Source of the DNA: Datnioides undecimradiatus
Lineage: Eukaryota > Chordata > Actinopteri > Lobotiformes > Datnioididae
Assembly (NCBI GenBank): GCA_008933995.1
Contig: WARS01001600.1
Span: forward strand, 1,178,001 to 1,242,000
DNA length: 64,000 nt
Direction of reading: 5' to 3'
Below are positions 1 through 12,286 of this stretch, piece by piece. Both the position numbers and the translations under genes were made by a program. How positions within the stretch are numbered: position 1 is the first letter of the stretch; every line of letters starts with the position of its first letter. The notes beneath the pieces were generated by a model. That model worked only from the letters and a program-made list of their open reading frames with translations. It was not told the DNA's origin and ran no database searches.

Positions 1-268
1 TGATGGGATTATGGTGTTATTGTCTCAGAAAGTTTGGGACATAAGGATGGGTCAGAATGTGCATAACAGGGGACAGGCCTGAGAAATGGAGGTCAGACAT
101 TAGCAGGCAAGGGCGTTCTGTGAGGCTGGTTAAATGAGGTTATAAATTTATAATAACAGCGCACACGGAGAGGAGGCGGCGTCACTGAACAAAAACAAGA
201 TGGAAAACAAATGCAGGTCAACAGATGGGGCCATTTCGTGCTATTGCTGTTGTCCTCTCTGCGACTCT

Positions 269-301
<33 letters not shown>

Positions 302-1043
302 CCACACCGGTGCCTGCGTCCACGTCCAGCGTGGTGTTTGTTTTCCCTCCTAAGCCCCGTTGGCGCCCCCCCCCTCACGTCAGGGCCATGAAATTGAAGC
401 AGTGCACTTTCTTCCCATAATGCCGAGCATAAACAGGAAATCTAATCACAGCAATGCAAACCCCGATATTGTAAACACACATAAGCTTACAGTATGTATA
501 CAACAGGGTGCATATATGGGGATAAGGGAAAGTGCCCAGTATAGATTTGCCTCCCTGAGACACTAAAGCATTCCTGCTCACTGAGGTCTGCACAGTATCA
601 TGCCGGGTAGTAGAAACAGATGCGCTTGATGTAACCATATTCTGCTTGGAAAACTGTGTCCACTTGTGACCCAGATGACCTTGCAAACACAGTCTAAGTA
701 TACAAACATGTAGCTGAGGTAGTCTTTTTGGTTAATCAAGGTACGTAAAACACAGAGCGCGAGCATCAGCTCCAGCTCACTTTGGAAACGAACCACCAAA
801 TTTTTTGTTTGTTGGCGTGAGGTAAGGTTCAGCAGCACGCCAAATGACTGGAGCGCTGGACGCCTCATAAAGCAGTACGTCACACGCAGACGGATCAAGC
901 AGTGTTATCAAACATTCGAGAGCCGAGGGCATCTAAGATATCGGCCAATGCTAACGTTGTATATGGCATGTCACTTCCTATAAACATGCCTGCACTTGAA
1001 TTTATGTGACGACACAGCCTCCTTTTCATGTGTGGAGCAAAGT
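1..1043. other. non-coding block, no gene seen
   Basis: Mixed-composition DNA with stop codons in all frames. The longest frames, about 100 codons, have no recognisable domain and no convincing splice pairing. Apart from the TG array near its start it holds nothing I can name. Confidence 0.6.
271..300. repeat. (TG)15 microsatellite
   Basis: Fifteen uninterrupted TG units. Overlapping frames read it as Cys-Val or Thr-His runs, which are artefacts. Confidence 0.98.
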
Positions 1044-1369
1044 CTGAGAGAGAGAGGGGGAGGGAGAGAGAGGGAGGGGAGGGAGGGAGAGGGGAGGGAG
1101 AGGGGAGGGAGAGAGGGGAGGAGGGGAGGAGACAGAGGGGAGAGGGAAGGAAAGAGGGGGGAGAGAGAGGGAGGGGAGAGGGGAGAGAGAGAGAGAGGAG
1201 GGGGAGAGGGGGAGAGAGAGAGAGAGGGGGAGAGAGAGGGGAGGAGGTGAGAGGGGAGGGGGAGGGAGGGATGATGGGAGGAAGGGGAGGGAGGAGAGAG
1301 GGGGGAGGGGGGGAGAGAAAGAGGGAGGGAGAGAGAGAGAGGGAGGAGAGAGGGAGAGAGAGAGGGGGG
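1044..1369 (+). repeat. 325-bp polypurine tract (GA/GGGA-rich)
   Basis: The plus strand is almost entirely G and A for about 325 bases, mostly GAGA and GGGAGG variants, with a few T interruptions near 1248 and 1272-1275. Open frames on both strands (Gly/Arg/Glu-rich on plus, Pro/Ser/Leu-rich on minus) are low-complexity by-products. Long mirror-type purine tracts of this kind can form triplex (H-DNA) or G-quadruplex structures; that is known of such sequences, not shown here. Confidence 0.97.
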
Positions 1370-1891
1370 CCGGTAATGGGAGTCACAAACTATCATGAAC
1401 CACCCAAAAGCAAAAAACAGACAGTGTTAAGGCCCCCATTACTGTTCCAGACTTTGATATGAACCAGAGAGGGAAAGTGGTGGCTACTATATCAAACCCA
1501 GATCTCTCCTCCCCGCCTCATTGTTGCAGCCATCTGTGGCCAGCAAGATCACGTGAATGAAATCAACTGGCTGCTCCCTATTATGACCGGCCCTCTGCTG
1601 AATCTCGAACGTGCAAGAGGAGAGCAGCCCGCCCGGACGCCTCCTCGCGAGCCAAGGTTTTAAGCTGTAGGGCTAGCGGCTGAGGCTTCTTGATCATTCA
1701 GCACGCCTTTTAAATTGGAAAAGGTCCTCTCTGTGCTCTTGCACCAATGTCAGCACCCCCGCTGTTCTCCTGCTGCTGATTTCCTCCCCAGTTCTTCCCT
1801 CCTGAACCGGCTTGTACCAAGCTGACAGACACTCTCATCTGAGCGACCTTGCCTTCTTCCTGTGTTTCCAGGTTTGGGGGAGGTTGGAGGC

Positions 1892-1911
1892 GGGTGAAAG
1901 GTGAAAGGTCA
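1892..1911 (+). promoter_or_regulatory. three tandem nuclear-receptor half-sites (DR1 spacing)
   Basis: GGGTGA, AGGTGA and AGGTCA follow each other, each separated by a single A. Direct repeats with one-base spacing (DR1) are the classic site of RXR heterodimers, HNF4, COUP-TF and TR4. Three half-sites make two overlapping DR1 elements. A nearly identical array lies in the opposite orientation at 3032-3051. The array could also be a chance short GGTGAAA tandem repeat. Confidence 0.35.
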
Positions 1912-3031
1912 GCCTTGCGCTCGGTGCTGTCTCAGCCTCTGGGTCGTCAACACAACCTTCACTTGTAATACCATTTCCAGATCATGGTAAAAGTCGAGGC
2001 AAAGGGGGTGTAGCCGGTGATAGTCAATTAGCTGCACTGTTATGGGCTGACAGACTGAGCCCCTTCCAGATCATGCCACATACATATCGATCTGCAGAGC
2101 GTCGCAGGGTAATTTAATGACCTGTTTTACTGCCATTCATGCAAACATAAAGCTTACTGATGCATTTTATCTGCACTCATAAAATATTACAGTCAGAATA
2201 TTAAATTATAAGTACACTCCCTAAGAACAATATATGGTAATTAAAGGAAATCATCGTTAAGTGATATGAAGTGAAATTGCAACATCAATCAGCTATATCT
2301 GTAACCTGCACACGAAAGATCTGAAATATACCAACCATCAAATTCACCCCACTCATATAAATCAGGAAATGAGCACAGCCAGATTGCTTTTGTCAAAGAT
2401 GTATGAGGAGAGAACCAGGGCGTTAAAGACAGGTGCTTATTCTTAATTTTATACTGACTTTCCACTCAAAACCTCCTCCCATGTTTTCCTGTTTTAAAAT
2501 CTGTGCAATGCACACTTTGACAGGGCTGACTCCATCCCTACAGCCAACACCACGTCACACTTTACCTTCCCCATGTTCCTCTGACAGAAATGCTGTTTCC
2601 ACTCATCACTCATGTCCGTTTTGCTTTTCTGAATCAATGTCCAGCCGATTTGAACACAACCCAATGCTTTTTATTTCTCGAAACATCAATTTTGTTTGAA
2701 TGTTAATTCTCACTGAGCTTCACTGCTACACTACATACACCACAATATTGAATCAGCCGCCTTCTTGCAATAAGACACCTAATCTATGATCCTGTATTAA
2801 ATTGTGGCCCTTTGCACAACTAACCTATTTAAATAGACAAAGCAGGAGTTTAAATTGAATTTTCTAAGCTGATATAAAGTCTCGTATTATTTTGCCAATC
2901 TAATCAGCTCAATACATCCACGTGAATGTGAAACTATCAGAATGAACCAATAGCAGAAACCAGGATGTACAGAAGAACACAGTCCAAGAAATCTAATAAG
3001 GTTTTCCTAAAATCTTCCCTCACCTGAAGTC

Positions 3032-3051
3032 TGACCTTTCACCTTTAACCT
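3032..3051 (-). promoter_or_regulatory. three tandem nuclear-receptor half-sites, inverted copy
   Basis: On the minus strand this reads AGGTTA, AGGTGA, AGGTCA, each separated by one A. Extended by one base, it matches the 1892-1911 array at 19 of 21 positions in reverse orientation. The last two half-sites form a good DR1 element; the first is degenerate. Function is inferred from the motif alone. Confidence 0.35.
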
Positions 3052-3781
3052 TTTAGGGTCGTGTGGAGGAGGGATCCAAACTCCTTCCGTAGGTCTTTTC
3101 AATCAGACATCAAAAAGAGGCTTGCTGGGTCAGCCTCAACACGTCCCTACGCTGCTCTCTGACCCCACAGCTCAATTTAAGGCATTTTACGATCTGTTCA
3201 ATACGCTGTCATCGATGTAACTGTGTTCGTAAAGCGGTCTTCCTCTAAAAGGTCATCGGTCACGGTGATTATGAGCGTGCCGTAAGTGGCCCACCCCGCT
3301 CTGGGAATCCTCTATACGCCTCCGCTCATTCAAATATCCCCGCAGGGCAAAGCAGAACTCTGTCATTGTGATTGATTGTCCCTAAATACAGCAGGGCCCG
3401 ATCAGCGGTTGGTTTCCGTGGTAACTCACAGCAGGGCACGTGTGTGTTTGTGCATGTGTCTGTGGATTTTATTAAGATTGGTGGTTCTCATATACAAAGT
3501 CTCACCCTACAACCCTCCTCCGTACAGAGCACCATGTAAACCCAAATATCGGTTCACATCTGTTGCCAGTGTGTAAGGTTTGTGGGTGGTGGCAGGGTGT
3601 GGGAGTGTCTGGACGAAAGTGTGTGTGTTCGTGTCTCGCGTGAGAGCAAAAAGACCCAGGTCTCAGCAATAAGCTTTCTACAGAGGGGAATATGTTTTCT
3701 TTCCATGCTAGAGAATGGAAAAATGTGGAGTGTATGACTCTGTCCGTGAAATGGGAGTTAAACCATACAATCATAGGCCGA

Positions 3782-3782
<1 letters not shown>

Positions 3783-3819
<37 letters not shown>
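3783..3819. repeat. (CA)n microsatellite
   Basis: About 18 uninterrupted CA units. Confidence 0.98.
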
Positions 3820-3823
<4 letters not shown>

Positions 3824-5931
3824 ATACACATTAATGGGAGACAGTGCATATCACCAGCTGCTTTGTCCTGCCTTATTTCTGTGAAAACACACTGTGGGGC
3901 CACACTCACACGCTCAGATGCTACAACACAAACACACTTCCTTCAGAGCGCCCTGCACCCCAGGATCATCAAAAATCACCAAACCTCCATAAAACAGGAG
4001 CTTTTGTTCATGCACGAAGGCGTCGCGACTGTTTTTGCTTTGCACCTGCAGACGGCAGCGTATGGACAGTGAAGTGGTCCTCGTGTTGTGATCTCCATTT
4101 TAAGATGAGCACTAACGAGCTGAGCCCCCCACTCTGTCAGCCCACAGGGGGAGCAGCTCGGGCAGCTCTTTTCTCTCCTCTGTGTAGAGCACGCTGCAAC
4201 ACTGGCCGCTTCTGTGTGTTGCTCTCTGTTCGTGTACCCCGGACGTCTGCTCTATTGCCCCCTTCTTATCAGCGTCGCTATGTCAGCCGGTGGTCCCCGG
4301 TGAATCCACATGGTTTCATATAGCGAGATGTCTCCTGCTCGTGCTTCGTCTCTTTTTAGTCTCCCTGTTTCATCGCAGCTGTCCACTTCACCCCCTCATT
4401 CTCTCTGTCCCCCGCCTACTTAGTTCTCTGTCATTTTAACCTTCAATTTCTGTCTCTGTGCCTGTCAGTCTAATTCTCTCACTCTTCGCTTTCTGAATAT
4501 GGCTCTGTTCTTTGCTGCCGAGGTGAGTGTTGATAGCTCCCATATTTTCTCCCAGCCCTCTCCTCTCCTCCTGCTCCCTGCCCCGCGCCGTCCCATCCTC
4601 TGTTCCCTCGCCTGGTCCAAATCAGACAACACATCATGGCCAAAAAGGTGGTTTTCACAAGGACACGGCACATTGCCACAGAGTTTTTTGAACCACTGTG
4701 CTATCATCATGGCGCTGTCATTATCTAGGGCCATTTTCAGGTCAGCCGGGGGAAGACACACTTCAGCCACACCACTCCACTGAATAGCTGGAAATACATT
4801 TGGGCCAGAAATCGAGTGTATCCCGTGAGATAACAGAAATGTCGAGCGTCAGAAACTTGCGATCCTTTTCCATTGAGCTGTAGCTGCATGCAAAGAGATG
4901 AGCGCGCCGTCTTTGTGTATTCCAGTATTCGGATTTCCAGGGTTTTTGCATCAGAAGGGTATAATCCCCTTGATTATCCAAAGACAAACATCATCATCTG
5001 GGTGTTTTACTGCAGCATATGAGCAGATTTTAATTAAGTTTCGCAGCATCGTGCTACATCACTATATATATATATATATATGTTGCTACTTTGATGAAAA
5101 ATGCATGCTACCTGCGAAAATGATTTTATCCATATTCCCACTGTTGCATGAAGTTGTTCCTGAAGTGAAGAGTGCTTTCTGATGGGCTCTGATAAGGAAA
5201 CATCCTAACAGCCATTCCCAGACTTGGAGAAAGACTGACATCATAAACAATATCAAACTGGCCAAAGACGGATTTAGTGTATTTTCATGCTTATTGATGC
5301 TGATCCTGCTGCCATGTTGGGTATCGAAAGATGCACGTAAACAGCAACAGCATCCAAGAATAAAAGGCAAATCAAGCGTGAAACTAAGCGAAGGAGTCTT
5401 GTTATTTATGCAGCAGTGCTGTCGTCGTCCATCTGCTCCTCATATAAACATGAGTGTGAACATCCAACAGCGAGCGGAGTCGCGACTTCCCCGGCCAAGA
5501 TCCATCACCATTGTTGGGAAAGCGGTTATTCCTGACTGGACATCCACCGTCTTGTTTCCCGGGATCCCAGGAACTCTGTCAACAAGGCGTCCCGGCCGAG
5601 AGAACATGCATTCCCTGTGTGCCCGTGTCGGTCTCCTGCAGCCGCAGCTTGGGTTACGCTTCCCTCTCCGACATGCAGCCAGGAAAACAAATGACATCCT
5701 TTTTCTGAATCCGGGACAAAATGTCTTTTCCTCCATTCTCTCCCAGTTTGGATCGGGCGATAGATCCATCAACCTGGCTTCATAGTTTGGGCCAATTGTT
5801 CTGCCCGCCATGATTTTGATGGCTCTATATGAGTGGGCATCCTCTTATATTATAATGGGAACTGCAATCAGGATCAGTGTGTGAACGTGGCTGACATCCT
5901 GCCATAAAGCACACTGAACAGATGCTGGCAT
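3820..5931. other. non-coding block, no gene seen
   Basis: Frames of up to 163 codons occur here (for example 5294-5785 plus and 5440-5811 minus), but they overlap each other on opposite strands, have no recognisable domain and no consistent splice signals. I regard them as chance frames in GC-moderate DNA. Confidence 0.5.
5063..5081. repeat. (TA)n microsatellite
   Basis: Short uninterrupted AT dinucleotide run. Confidence 0.95.

Positions 5932-5963
<32 letters not shown>
5932..5963. repeat. (CA)16 microsatellite
   Basis: Uninterrupted CA units following a GCATG sequence. Confidence 0.98.
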
Positions 5964-5965
<2 letters not shown>

Positions 5966-6774
5966 TGAAGCTGTGAATGCATGCATGCCTGGATCTTCAA
6001 CTGAATCTGCAATTACCACACTGAGCAGACTGGAGCACACGCCCTGCGGGCCATGGGTACTGTTGTCATTCTTCATCTCGTATCATTGGTGTGCCATCAG
6101 CGGTGGTTTCAGCCTTCAGGACAGCGATAGTTCTGGAGACAGCACTTTCACGGTGAGGTAAAATGGCCCTGTCGCTCCCAATCCCGGCTCAAATCCATCA
6201 GCTCCGTCCCTCCCGTCACCAAAAGAAACTGAGGAGACGGACGGATGACATCAACAGGCACCCGGAATAATTTGGAAAACGTCACAGGGACCAGAAATAG
6301 ATTCCTTAACAGTGTAACAGTGAAGAAAGAAAGCCATAAGTAGAGGGCCACCGAAAGCATAATGAAAAATAATACACTGTGGGAATGGAAAGCTTGAATC
6401 CTGAAGGGTCATTAAACTGTGGCAGTTGTGAGACGACTAAACACTGTAACCATACAAGCTGTACCAGGAAAGGCTGGGGCCAGTATTAGCGGACTGAGAG
6501 GATTCTGGAGGCTGAAGAAGGCCACATCAACAGGCAGGCTATCGTTTTGGATTCAGATTAAATGCCAACAAAATTGAGGAACAACTCGAAAATTTATATT
6601 ATGTGTTTCAGAGGACGACAGCGCAGCAGAGACCAGTCCATGTGAAACCTTAGCTTAAACTGTAATCTATTACTGTGAACCTGGTTCACACCAGGATGCA
6701 CGAGAGAGACGTGGCTAAGCTCACTGACGTCTTGTTTAAATCAGTTGCATCTGCTATTTTAAACCTTACAGCGT

Positions 6775-6777
<3 letters not shown>

Positions 6778-6828
<51 letters not shown>
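6778..6828. repeat. (TA)25 microsatellite
   Basis: About 51 bases of uninterrupted TA, the longest AT array in the window. Such tracts melt or extrude cruciforms easily. Confidence 0.98.
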
Positions 6829-6830
<2 letters not shown>

Positions 6831-7267
6831 AACCCATATTAATCAAACCAATAAAAATCACTGTGTCCACTTCAGTTCAGTGTAATCTGCATTATTATAT
6901 TTATATATATCTAGTCTTCATGTGTGTCACAAGTGTATATGGGTTTAACCTGAGTCTAAATCAAAGCTGTGGAACTGTTTATGATCCTAAACTAAAAGTG
7001 AAAGTAGATGCATGTCACGAAAAATATGCGGTTAAGAAAATGTGTTGCATGATTTTCCCTCAAAACCCAGAGCTTGACGGAAGTAGCAGGAGGCTCAGAT
7101 GAGTCGGTTTGAAGAGTCTGTGATGAAATGAATGAGAAAACTGAAAAGCTCTTTAGACCATTGGCATGCAGCTTTGAGATGAGACTGAGAAGAGTAATGC
7201 TGAAATTTAGATTACTTCACATATGTGGTCAGAGTCTATCGTTTGTGCATGTCTAATGAATGGTTTT

Positions 7268-7302
7268 AATATATATATATATATATAATATATATATATA
7301 TA
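7268..7302. repeat. imperfect (TA)n microsatellite
   Basis: TA run broken once by an AA step, followed by an A/T-rich tail. It lies about 440 bp from the larger TA array. Confidence 0.95.
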
Positions 7303-7824
7303 ATTTTTTATTTTGTTAATCTTATTTCTAATAAATAATTAACAGATAACAGACAGAAATGACTTTCTGCTGCGGATTTAAAAAGCAAAACAAAGGTGCA
7401 CAAATGCACAATACAAGATAAAATGAGTCGCAGCCAATGAGAGGGAACCAGATAAATTAAAGGAAAGAAGACAGGAAGTTAACTTTTCCAGTTAAAGAAG
7501 CCGATAATACACAGCCTCACTGTTTCCTTCAACCAGATGATGTAAACGCAAAATCACTTCAAATTACATTTAAAGGCACCAAATCAGTGGTCGGGGACGG
7601 CCGCGTTTAAATGAACCCACATTATGACACTCATCCAGGATGTGTCTTGGTTCACACAGCGCGCCGGAGCGAGTCAGTCTGAGGTCTGTCTGCTCAGGTT
7701 GACCTGAGGCTCTCGTACGGGGATCTGCTGCGTCTCCCCTGTACCAGTCTAAATCTGGGCCATAATCACACCCTAATTCACACACTCATAAATCTTCTCC
7801 CCCAGGCTCTGATGTCAGCCCTGT

Positions 7825-7825
<1 letters not shown>

Positions 7826-7879
<54 letters not shown>
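7826..7879. repeat. (CA)27 microsatellite
   Basis: Fifty-four bases of uninterrupted CA, one of the longest in the window. Confidence 0.98.
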
Positions 7880-7881
<2 letters not shown>

Positions 7882-9540
7882 GTTCATCATAAACTACTGT
7901 GGGAAGATATTTTTAACAATTCATTTCAATGCCTTCCCAGTGCCAAAGTTTGGGGCCTTTGAAGTCGGCGTGGAAGTGCAAGAGAGCGCTGGTTTAATTT
8001 CACTTTACTCAAAGGCTGCCAAGGTCCACGAGGACTTTCAAAAGCATTCAGACAGCTATAAAATTAAGCCCTGCTAAAAACACAACATAATGAAAAAGAT
8101 GGCTTTAGAAAAAAAAAAAAAGAGAGGATCATGTTCAAGCGTTTTCTGCACGTGACGTTAGGAGAGACTGTTCGGGGGCTGGATGTCGTTTAAAAAGCAT
8201 TTATCAAACCTGCTGCAGGACGTATATTCATCTGTTCACGGTACAGATTGTGAAATCAAGAGCAGATCCACTGCACAGAGCGATTTAGGACAAACTGACA
8301 ATGGATCTAAACTTTAGGGATCTAGGATTCAGGCATGTCTTCCACTCCAGTTGCTGTGAAACAATATCCACAATATCACCCTCACCCTCGCTGCTTTGTC
8401 TGAGGGAAATGAAGGGTCAAGAGAGCAAGATATGGCATACAGGGAGGGGTGTGACAGATGCACACAGAGATGAGCACGGAGCAGCAGGACGAGAGGGATC
8501 TGAGAGAGTACTCTGCTCATCTCATAACTCAATCAGCTGAAGAACATTCAAAAGGATTTATAATGATATCATCATTATAATCGTGTCCAAATTGATTTAC
8601 CACCTTAACAGGGCAGCTGTAATGTCAAATAATGTGTTTTAAAACATGCATCAGACTGTACCTTCAGCCACCTGTCTGCATTAATATCCTGGTCTCACTG
8701 GTATCAGAGAGAGAGAAAGGACAGCAAACAATCAGAGGACTATCCACGCTCAGCAGCTGTACCTGGGTGTGATGAACCTGTCAGACCGCCCCTAATGTGC
8801 CACTAGAGAACTAGCCGTGAAGTGTTAGCATGTCCTGCTAACTACTTTCGCTCCCTGCACAGTGACCAAGTATTCACTCAAAGGCCGATGACTTTCATTT
8901 ACCTGAAAGAGTACATTTCATGACATGACAGGCGTTTCTGGTGGTGTCGTCCACTGTGTGTAAACCTGGGACTGGATGCAGTCACTGCTAAGGCACTGAA
9001 TGTGAAAACATATTGGAGCAAATGAGCAGTAAGATCCTAAAACGTAGCCTGTCATGCTTAAATGGGCTTAAGCAGGTCTACGCTGAAATGCAGGGACATG
9101 TCTTTTAATTGGAGCATCAACTGTGACGTTGCTAAGCAGAGCTTCAGCTTTGTTTTTGCTTTATATCAAATTGCCATCGAGTTAAAAAGGATTTTTCAAG
9201 AGCTAAATCTGTTATTATTATGTAAACTGCACATGCCAAAGCAAACACTGAAGCCTTGACAGGCGCAGCAACGGTAGCTCGGCCGGGGCCGACACAACAG
9301 TCAATTCAGCCTTATATTTCAGACATCAAGCAGTAAGAAAAATAGATTAGAAATCATATAAAGCAGCAAAGCAGATGACACAAAGTAATTACAAACATCA
9401 CTGAAAATGTGCCGCGTGCACAGCATCATCCATCACGGTCGTGCGATTAGACTGTTACCAAATGCATCAGAGGAATGAGCATCAGAGGAATGAGCATCAT
9501 CTGTGAGCGATGCAGAGGAGGAAATAAGAGAGAATGAAAC
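7880..9540. other. non-coding block, no gene seen
   Basis: Short frames only. The first 190 bases after the CA array contain a 65-codon frame without domain or splice support. Nothing else identifiable except the 15-bp duplication at 9464. Confidence 0.55.
9464..9493 (+). repeat. 15-bp tandem duplication
   Basis: The unit GCATCAGAGGAATGA occurs twice in perfect tandem, followed by the first six bases of a third copy (GCATCA). It is a recent replication-slippage type duplication. Confidence 0.95.
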
Positions 9541-9599
9541 CGAAGAAGGGAGCGGTCTTTCTCCTCCCCCTCCTCCTCCCCCCACTCCTCCCATCGGTC

Positions 9600-9800
9600 T
9601 CCAGCACATTAATTGAGTTTGGATGGATTGGAGATCGATGACGGGGAGGCCCCCTCGATAGCTCAGCGGTAAGAGGGATTAAAATTTGAAATCAATTAGT
9701 TTTGTGTCTGCAAACCCTTACCTCTGCGGGAAGGGAAAATCAATTAAGGAAATTAAAAGTTGAAGCAGCGACAAGAAAGTCATTTTCAACGAGCTCCTCC
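9600..9800. promoter_or_regulatory. candidate conserved non-coding element, homeodomain-core rich
   Basis: In 200 bases there are at least five TAAT/ATTA-type cores (ATTAATT near 9608, GATTAAAA near 9678, CAATTAG near 9693, CAATTAA near 9740, AATTAAAAG near 9750) set in otherwise high-complexity sequence. Developmental enhancers of vertebrates often look like this. The call is inference from composition only. A tRNA A-box-like string near 9659-9676 lacks a B box and is not counted as a tRNA. Confidence 0.25.
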
Positions 9801-9996
9801 GCTTTCATCTCGGCCGGAGCTCCGGCGCCGGGCAGCTCTGAGGATCAGATGGTGCCTTTATCTGGATTCTTTAGAAGAGCTTCGGCCCTGCGGAGAAATT
9901 CAGGGGAGGTATCTGAACTTTGAACTTTTGGCCTCTGAAGCGAGGGACTCCCAGGCACACCTGGCTCACCGGGCTGCTTGGAACACACACAAAGCA

Positions 9997-10019
9997 ACAC
10001 ACACACACACACACACACA
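9997..10019. repeat. (AC)n microsatellite
   Basis: Short uninterrupted AC array preceded by interrupted CA units. Confidence 0.96.
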
Positions 10020-11941
10020 GGTTACAGTTGTCTGTACAAAGACAGCCAAGAGACCGCAGCATCAAGGGCGCTTCTTTAATGTCCACGAGCAAAGAGCCAC
10101 AGTTCTCAGCCTTTGCCTTTAAAGAGAAATAACTCTGTTTCATTCTGAATTTCACAAAACACTGCAGCTCTTATACATCAAACACACACTTCAAGCTCTG
10201 CGGGCTTCCGAGCCCCACATTCAAACAGTTCCCAGGAAGTCCCCTCACATGGTATGGAAATGTATATGCTTGTTTTTATCTCACACCGCTCCCATGTGCT
10301 GAGCATGTTTGTTGTCAGAAATCACCTTTCCTGCTCCTCGGTGGCTCCTAATCGTAGGAGAGAGTGCAGATAGATGCTGGCTGCAGAGATACAGAGGTTA
10401 GAGGTAAGGAGACAGAGAGTCTCTTTGAAGATGGCGGTCTGTTCTGCCCGGTAACAGACCACACAGCGCAGCCAGTGCAATCATCGTGCTCTCAGCGGGG
10501 AATCATCAGCAGGGGTCGGAGGTCAGCCGGTGACCAAACAGCAGCGGGAGTAGATGGACAAGGTCGAGGTGAAAGACTTTACCATAGGATGACTTCAGAA
10601 GGTGTAAACACACACAGCCATGCACATAGATGCTATTTATATATACACGTATCCAGCGTTTAACTGTGTTCTGATGCATTTTTAGCCTGAAGGACTGCAG
10701 CTGCACCTCAGACAGACACTAAGGGATTGAGTTTGTCGCGAACTGGTCCGAACTGATTTTGTTAGCTGGGGCCATTTGCTGCTGTTCATATCTGTCTGAG
10801 GAGCTGCCGGACTCGTGGTTTATCTCCAGCCACACGTCCATGGATCAGCACTGACAGGAACCACCAGCAGAGCTTCAAAATCCATAGAGACCCATTCACA
10901 TTTTTAAGCCTGTTTGGCTGTAAAACAGTAACTCTGCATAAATGTGCAATGTCAAAATGATTGGTCGATACAGTCATTCCTGCTGCCCAACAAGTGTCTG
11001 CTTTGTGGTGCAGCTTTAGGGGAATGGGGCGCACGATCCGCACCGGAGACATCAAAGCTGCAGTAGGAAGCAGCTTTTCCACAGCGTGTATGGCCAGAAG
11101 AAACCATTGTTGTGATCGATAACTTTAACTTTCAGGCAGTGTTTTCAGCATTCAGACAGAGATTCAGAGCAGCTGGAGACACAAATAATAGGTGAATTTG
11201 CACTGTTGGGTTTGAGAAGTATCACAGAGAATGGCCTCCAACATGTAAACACACCCAAAGCATAAAACAAGACGTTTGGCTTGCTAACGTTAGCCATTTG
11301 TAGGTCACACATTCAGGAATCACTTTGTGCAGAGCTGCAAGCTGTGTGAATCCAGTTTCAGCGCGTGCAGGGTCAATAAGCACATCCACGCTTCTAAAAC
11401 CATGATTTTCCATTTTTGTTAAACACTACTTCATTTTTCTTTACATTATGTTTATATCATGCTCTGATTTTCACTACCCTGCACTCACAATGTGCTTTTA
11501 AAGCCTCACGAGCACCACTTCAAGAATTACCCACTAAATGTTTGCGCGCACGCACACATTTCACACACTCCGTGGACAAAGGAGCTCCTTATGTCAGCGA
11601 GAGAGAAAGAGGACAGGCCGAGTTCCTCTGCTCTGTCTCCCCACAAAAGCAGCAAACAGGCTTTGATATCGGTGAGGAGGAGTTCCCTGCGAGAGCAGTT
11701 GGAAGTAATCTATTCTGTACGTTTAAAGACACGGAGCCATTTCCCTGCCCCGCACTCGTCCTGCAGTGGAGAGGCTTTCCAAAAAACAGGGACGCAGGCG
11801 TACAGGGAGCGTGATGGAATGAAAAGAGGGGCACGGGGTAAGGACGTAAAAGGATACGAGGGGAGAAAAGGAGCTGGGAAAGAGGAGACGAGACGAGTGG
11901 AGCACGGGGGAGAGAGGGCGAGGGGTGACGGGTGATGGGAC

Positions 11942-11960
11942 GGGGAGGGGAGGGGAGGGG
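11942..11960 (+). other. perfect G-quadruplex motif
   Basis: Four GGGG runs separated by single A residues, the pattern expected for a very stable parallel quadruplex. It ends a G/A-rich stretch that begins near 11820. Folding is predicted from the motif, not measured. Confidence 0.85.
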
Positions 11961-12255
11961 CGAGGGAATGAAGACAAGAGCGGAGAGCGGTGAAGAAAAA
12001 TCATCTTATCCCAAAGTATCTGCACCTGAGAGCAATTTGTCCCCAATTTTGGGAGCTTAATCACACCATTGAAGTGTGTGCACACAAATACCGGCGCACA
12101 TACACACACAGCGGCGGCGCTCGCAGGGTCTGGAGGGAGTTAGACACGCGGATGATGTCTTCTGGGAAAGCTGCAGGGGTCTTTGAAGAGATACCCAGCT
12201 CTCCACCACTCTGCACGCTAGATGGTGGGGGCCCTCTCATTTCTAGTACAGCATA

Positions 12256-12286
<31 letters not shown>

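Larger units (their letters stand above)
1370..3782. other. AT-rich non-coding block, no gene seen
   Basis: From about 2.1 to 3.0 kb the sequence is AT-rich with many stops and only short frames. The notable content is the pair of AGGTCA-type half-site arrays at 1892 and 3032, listed separately. Nothing here has coding character. Confidence 0.6.
5964..7825. other. AT-rich non-coding block, no gene seen
   Basis: AT-rich sequence with two long TA arrays and many in-frame stops. The 109-codon frame at 6773-7102 starts inside the TA array (Tyr-Ile repeats) and is not credible as a gene. Confidence 0.6.
9801..12255. other. non-coding block, no gene seen
   Basis: Contains a short CA array and the G-quadruplex motif, but no frame with protein character. 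The 147-codon frame at 11492-11935 runs into the G/A-rich stretch 11820-11960 and is low complexity. 10.78-11.2 kb resembles old repeat-derived DNA, but I could not name a family. Confidence 0.5.

Noticed and set aside
895..1462. Overlapping frames of 140-160 codons, Gly/Arg/Glu on plus and Pro/Ser/Leu on minus
   Set aside because: Purely a product of the 1044-1369 purine tract.
4465..4770. 101-codon minus-strand frame
   Set aside because: No family recognised, and an overlapping plus-strand frame of similar length exists; treated as chance.
9659..9700. tRNA-like A box (TAGCTCAGCGGTAAGAGG)
   Set aside because: No B box and no cloverleaf follow, so it is not called a tRNA gene.
10786..11082. 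98-codon minus-strand frame
   Set aside because: Composition is protein-like, but there is no known domain or splice signal; more likely decayed repeat-derived DNA of a family I cannot name.
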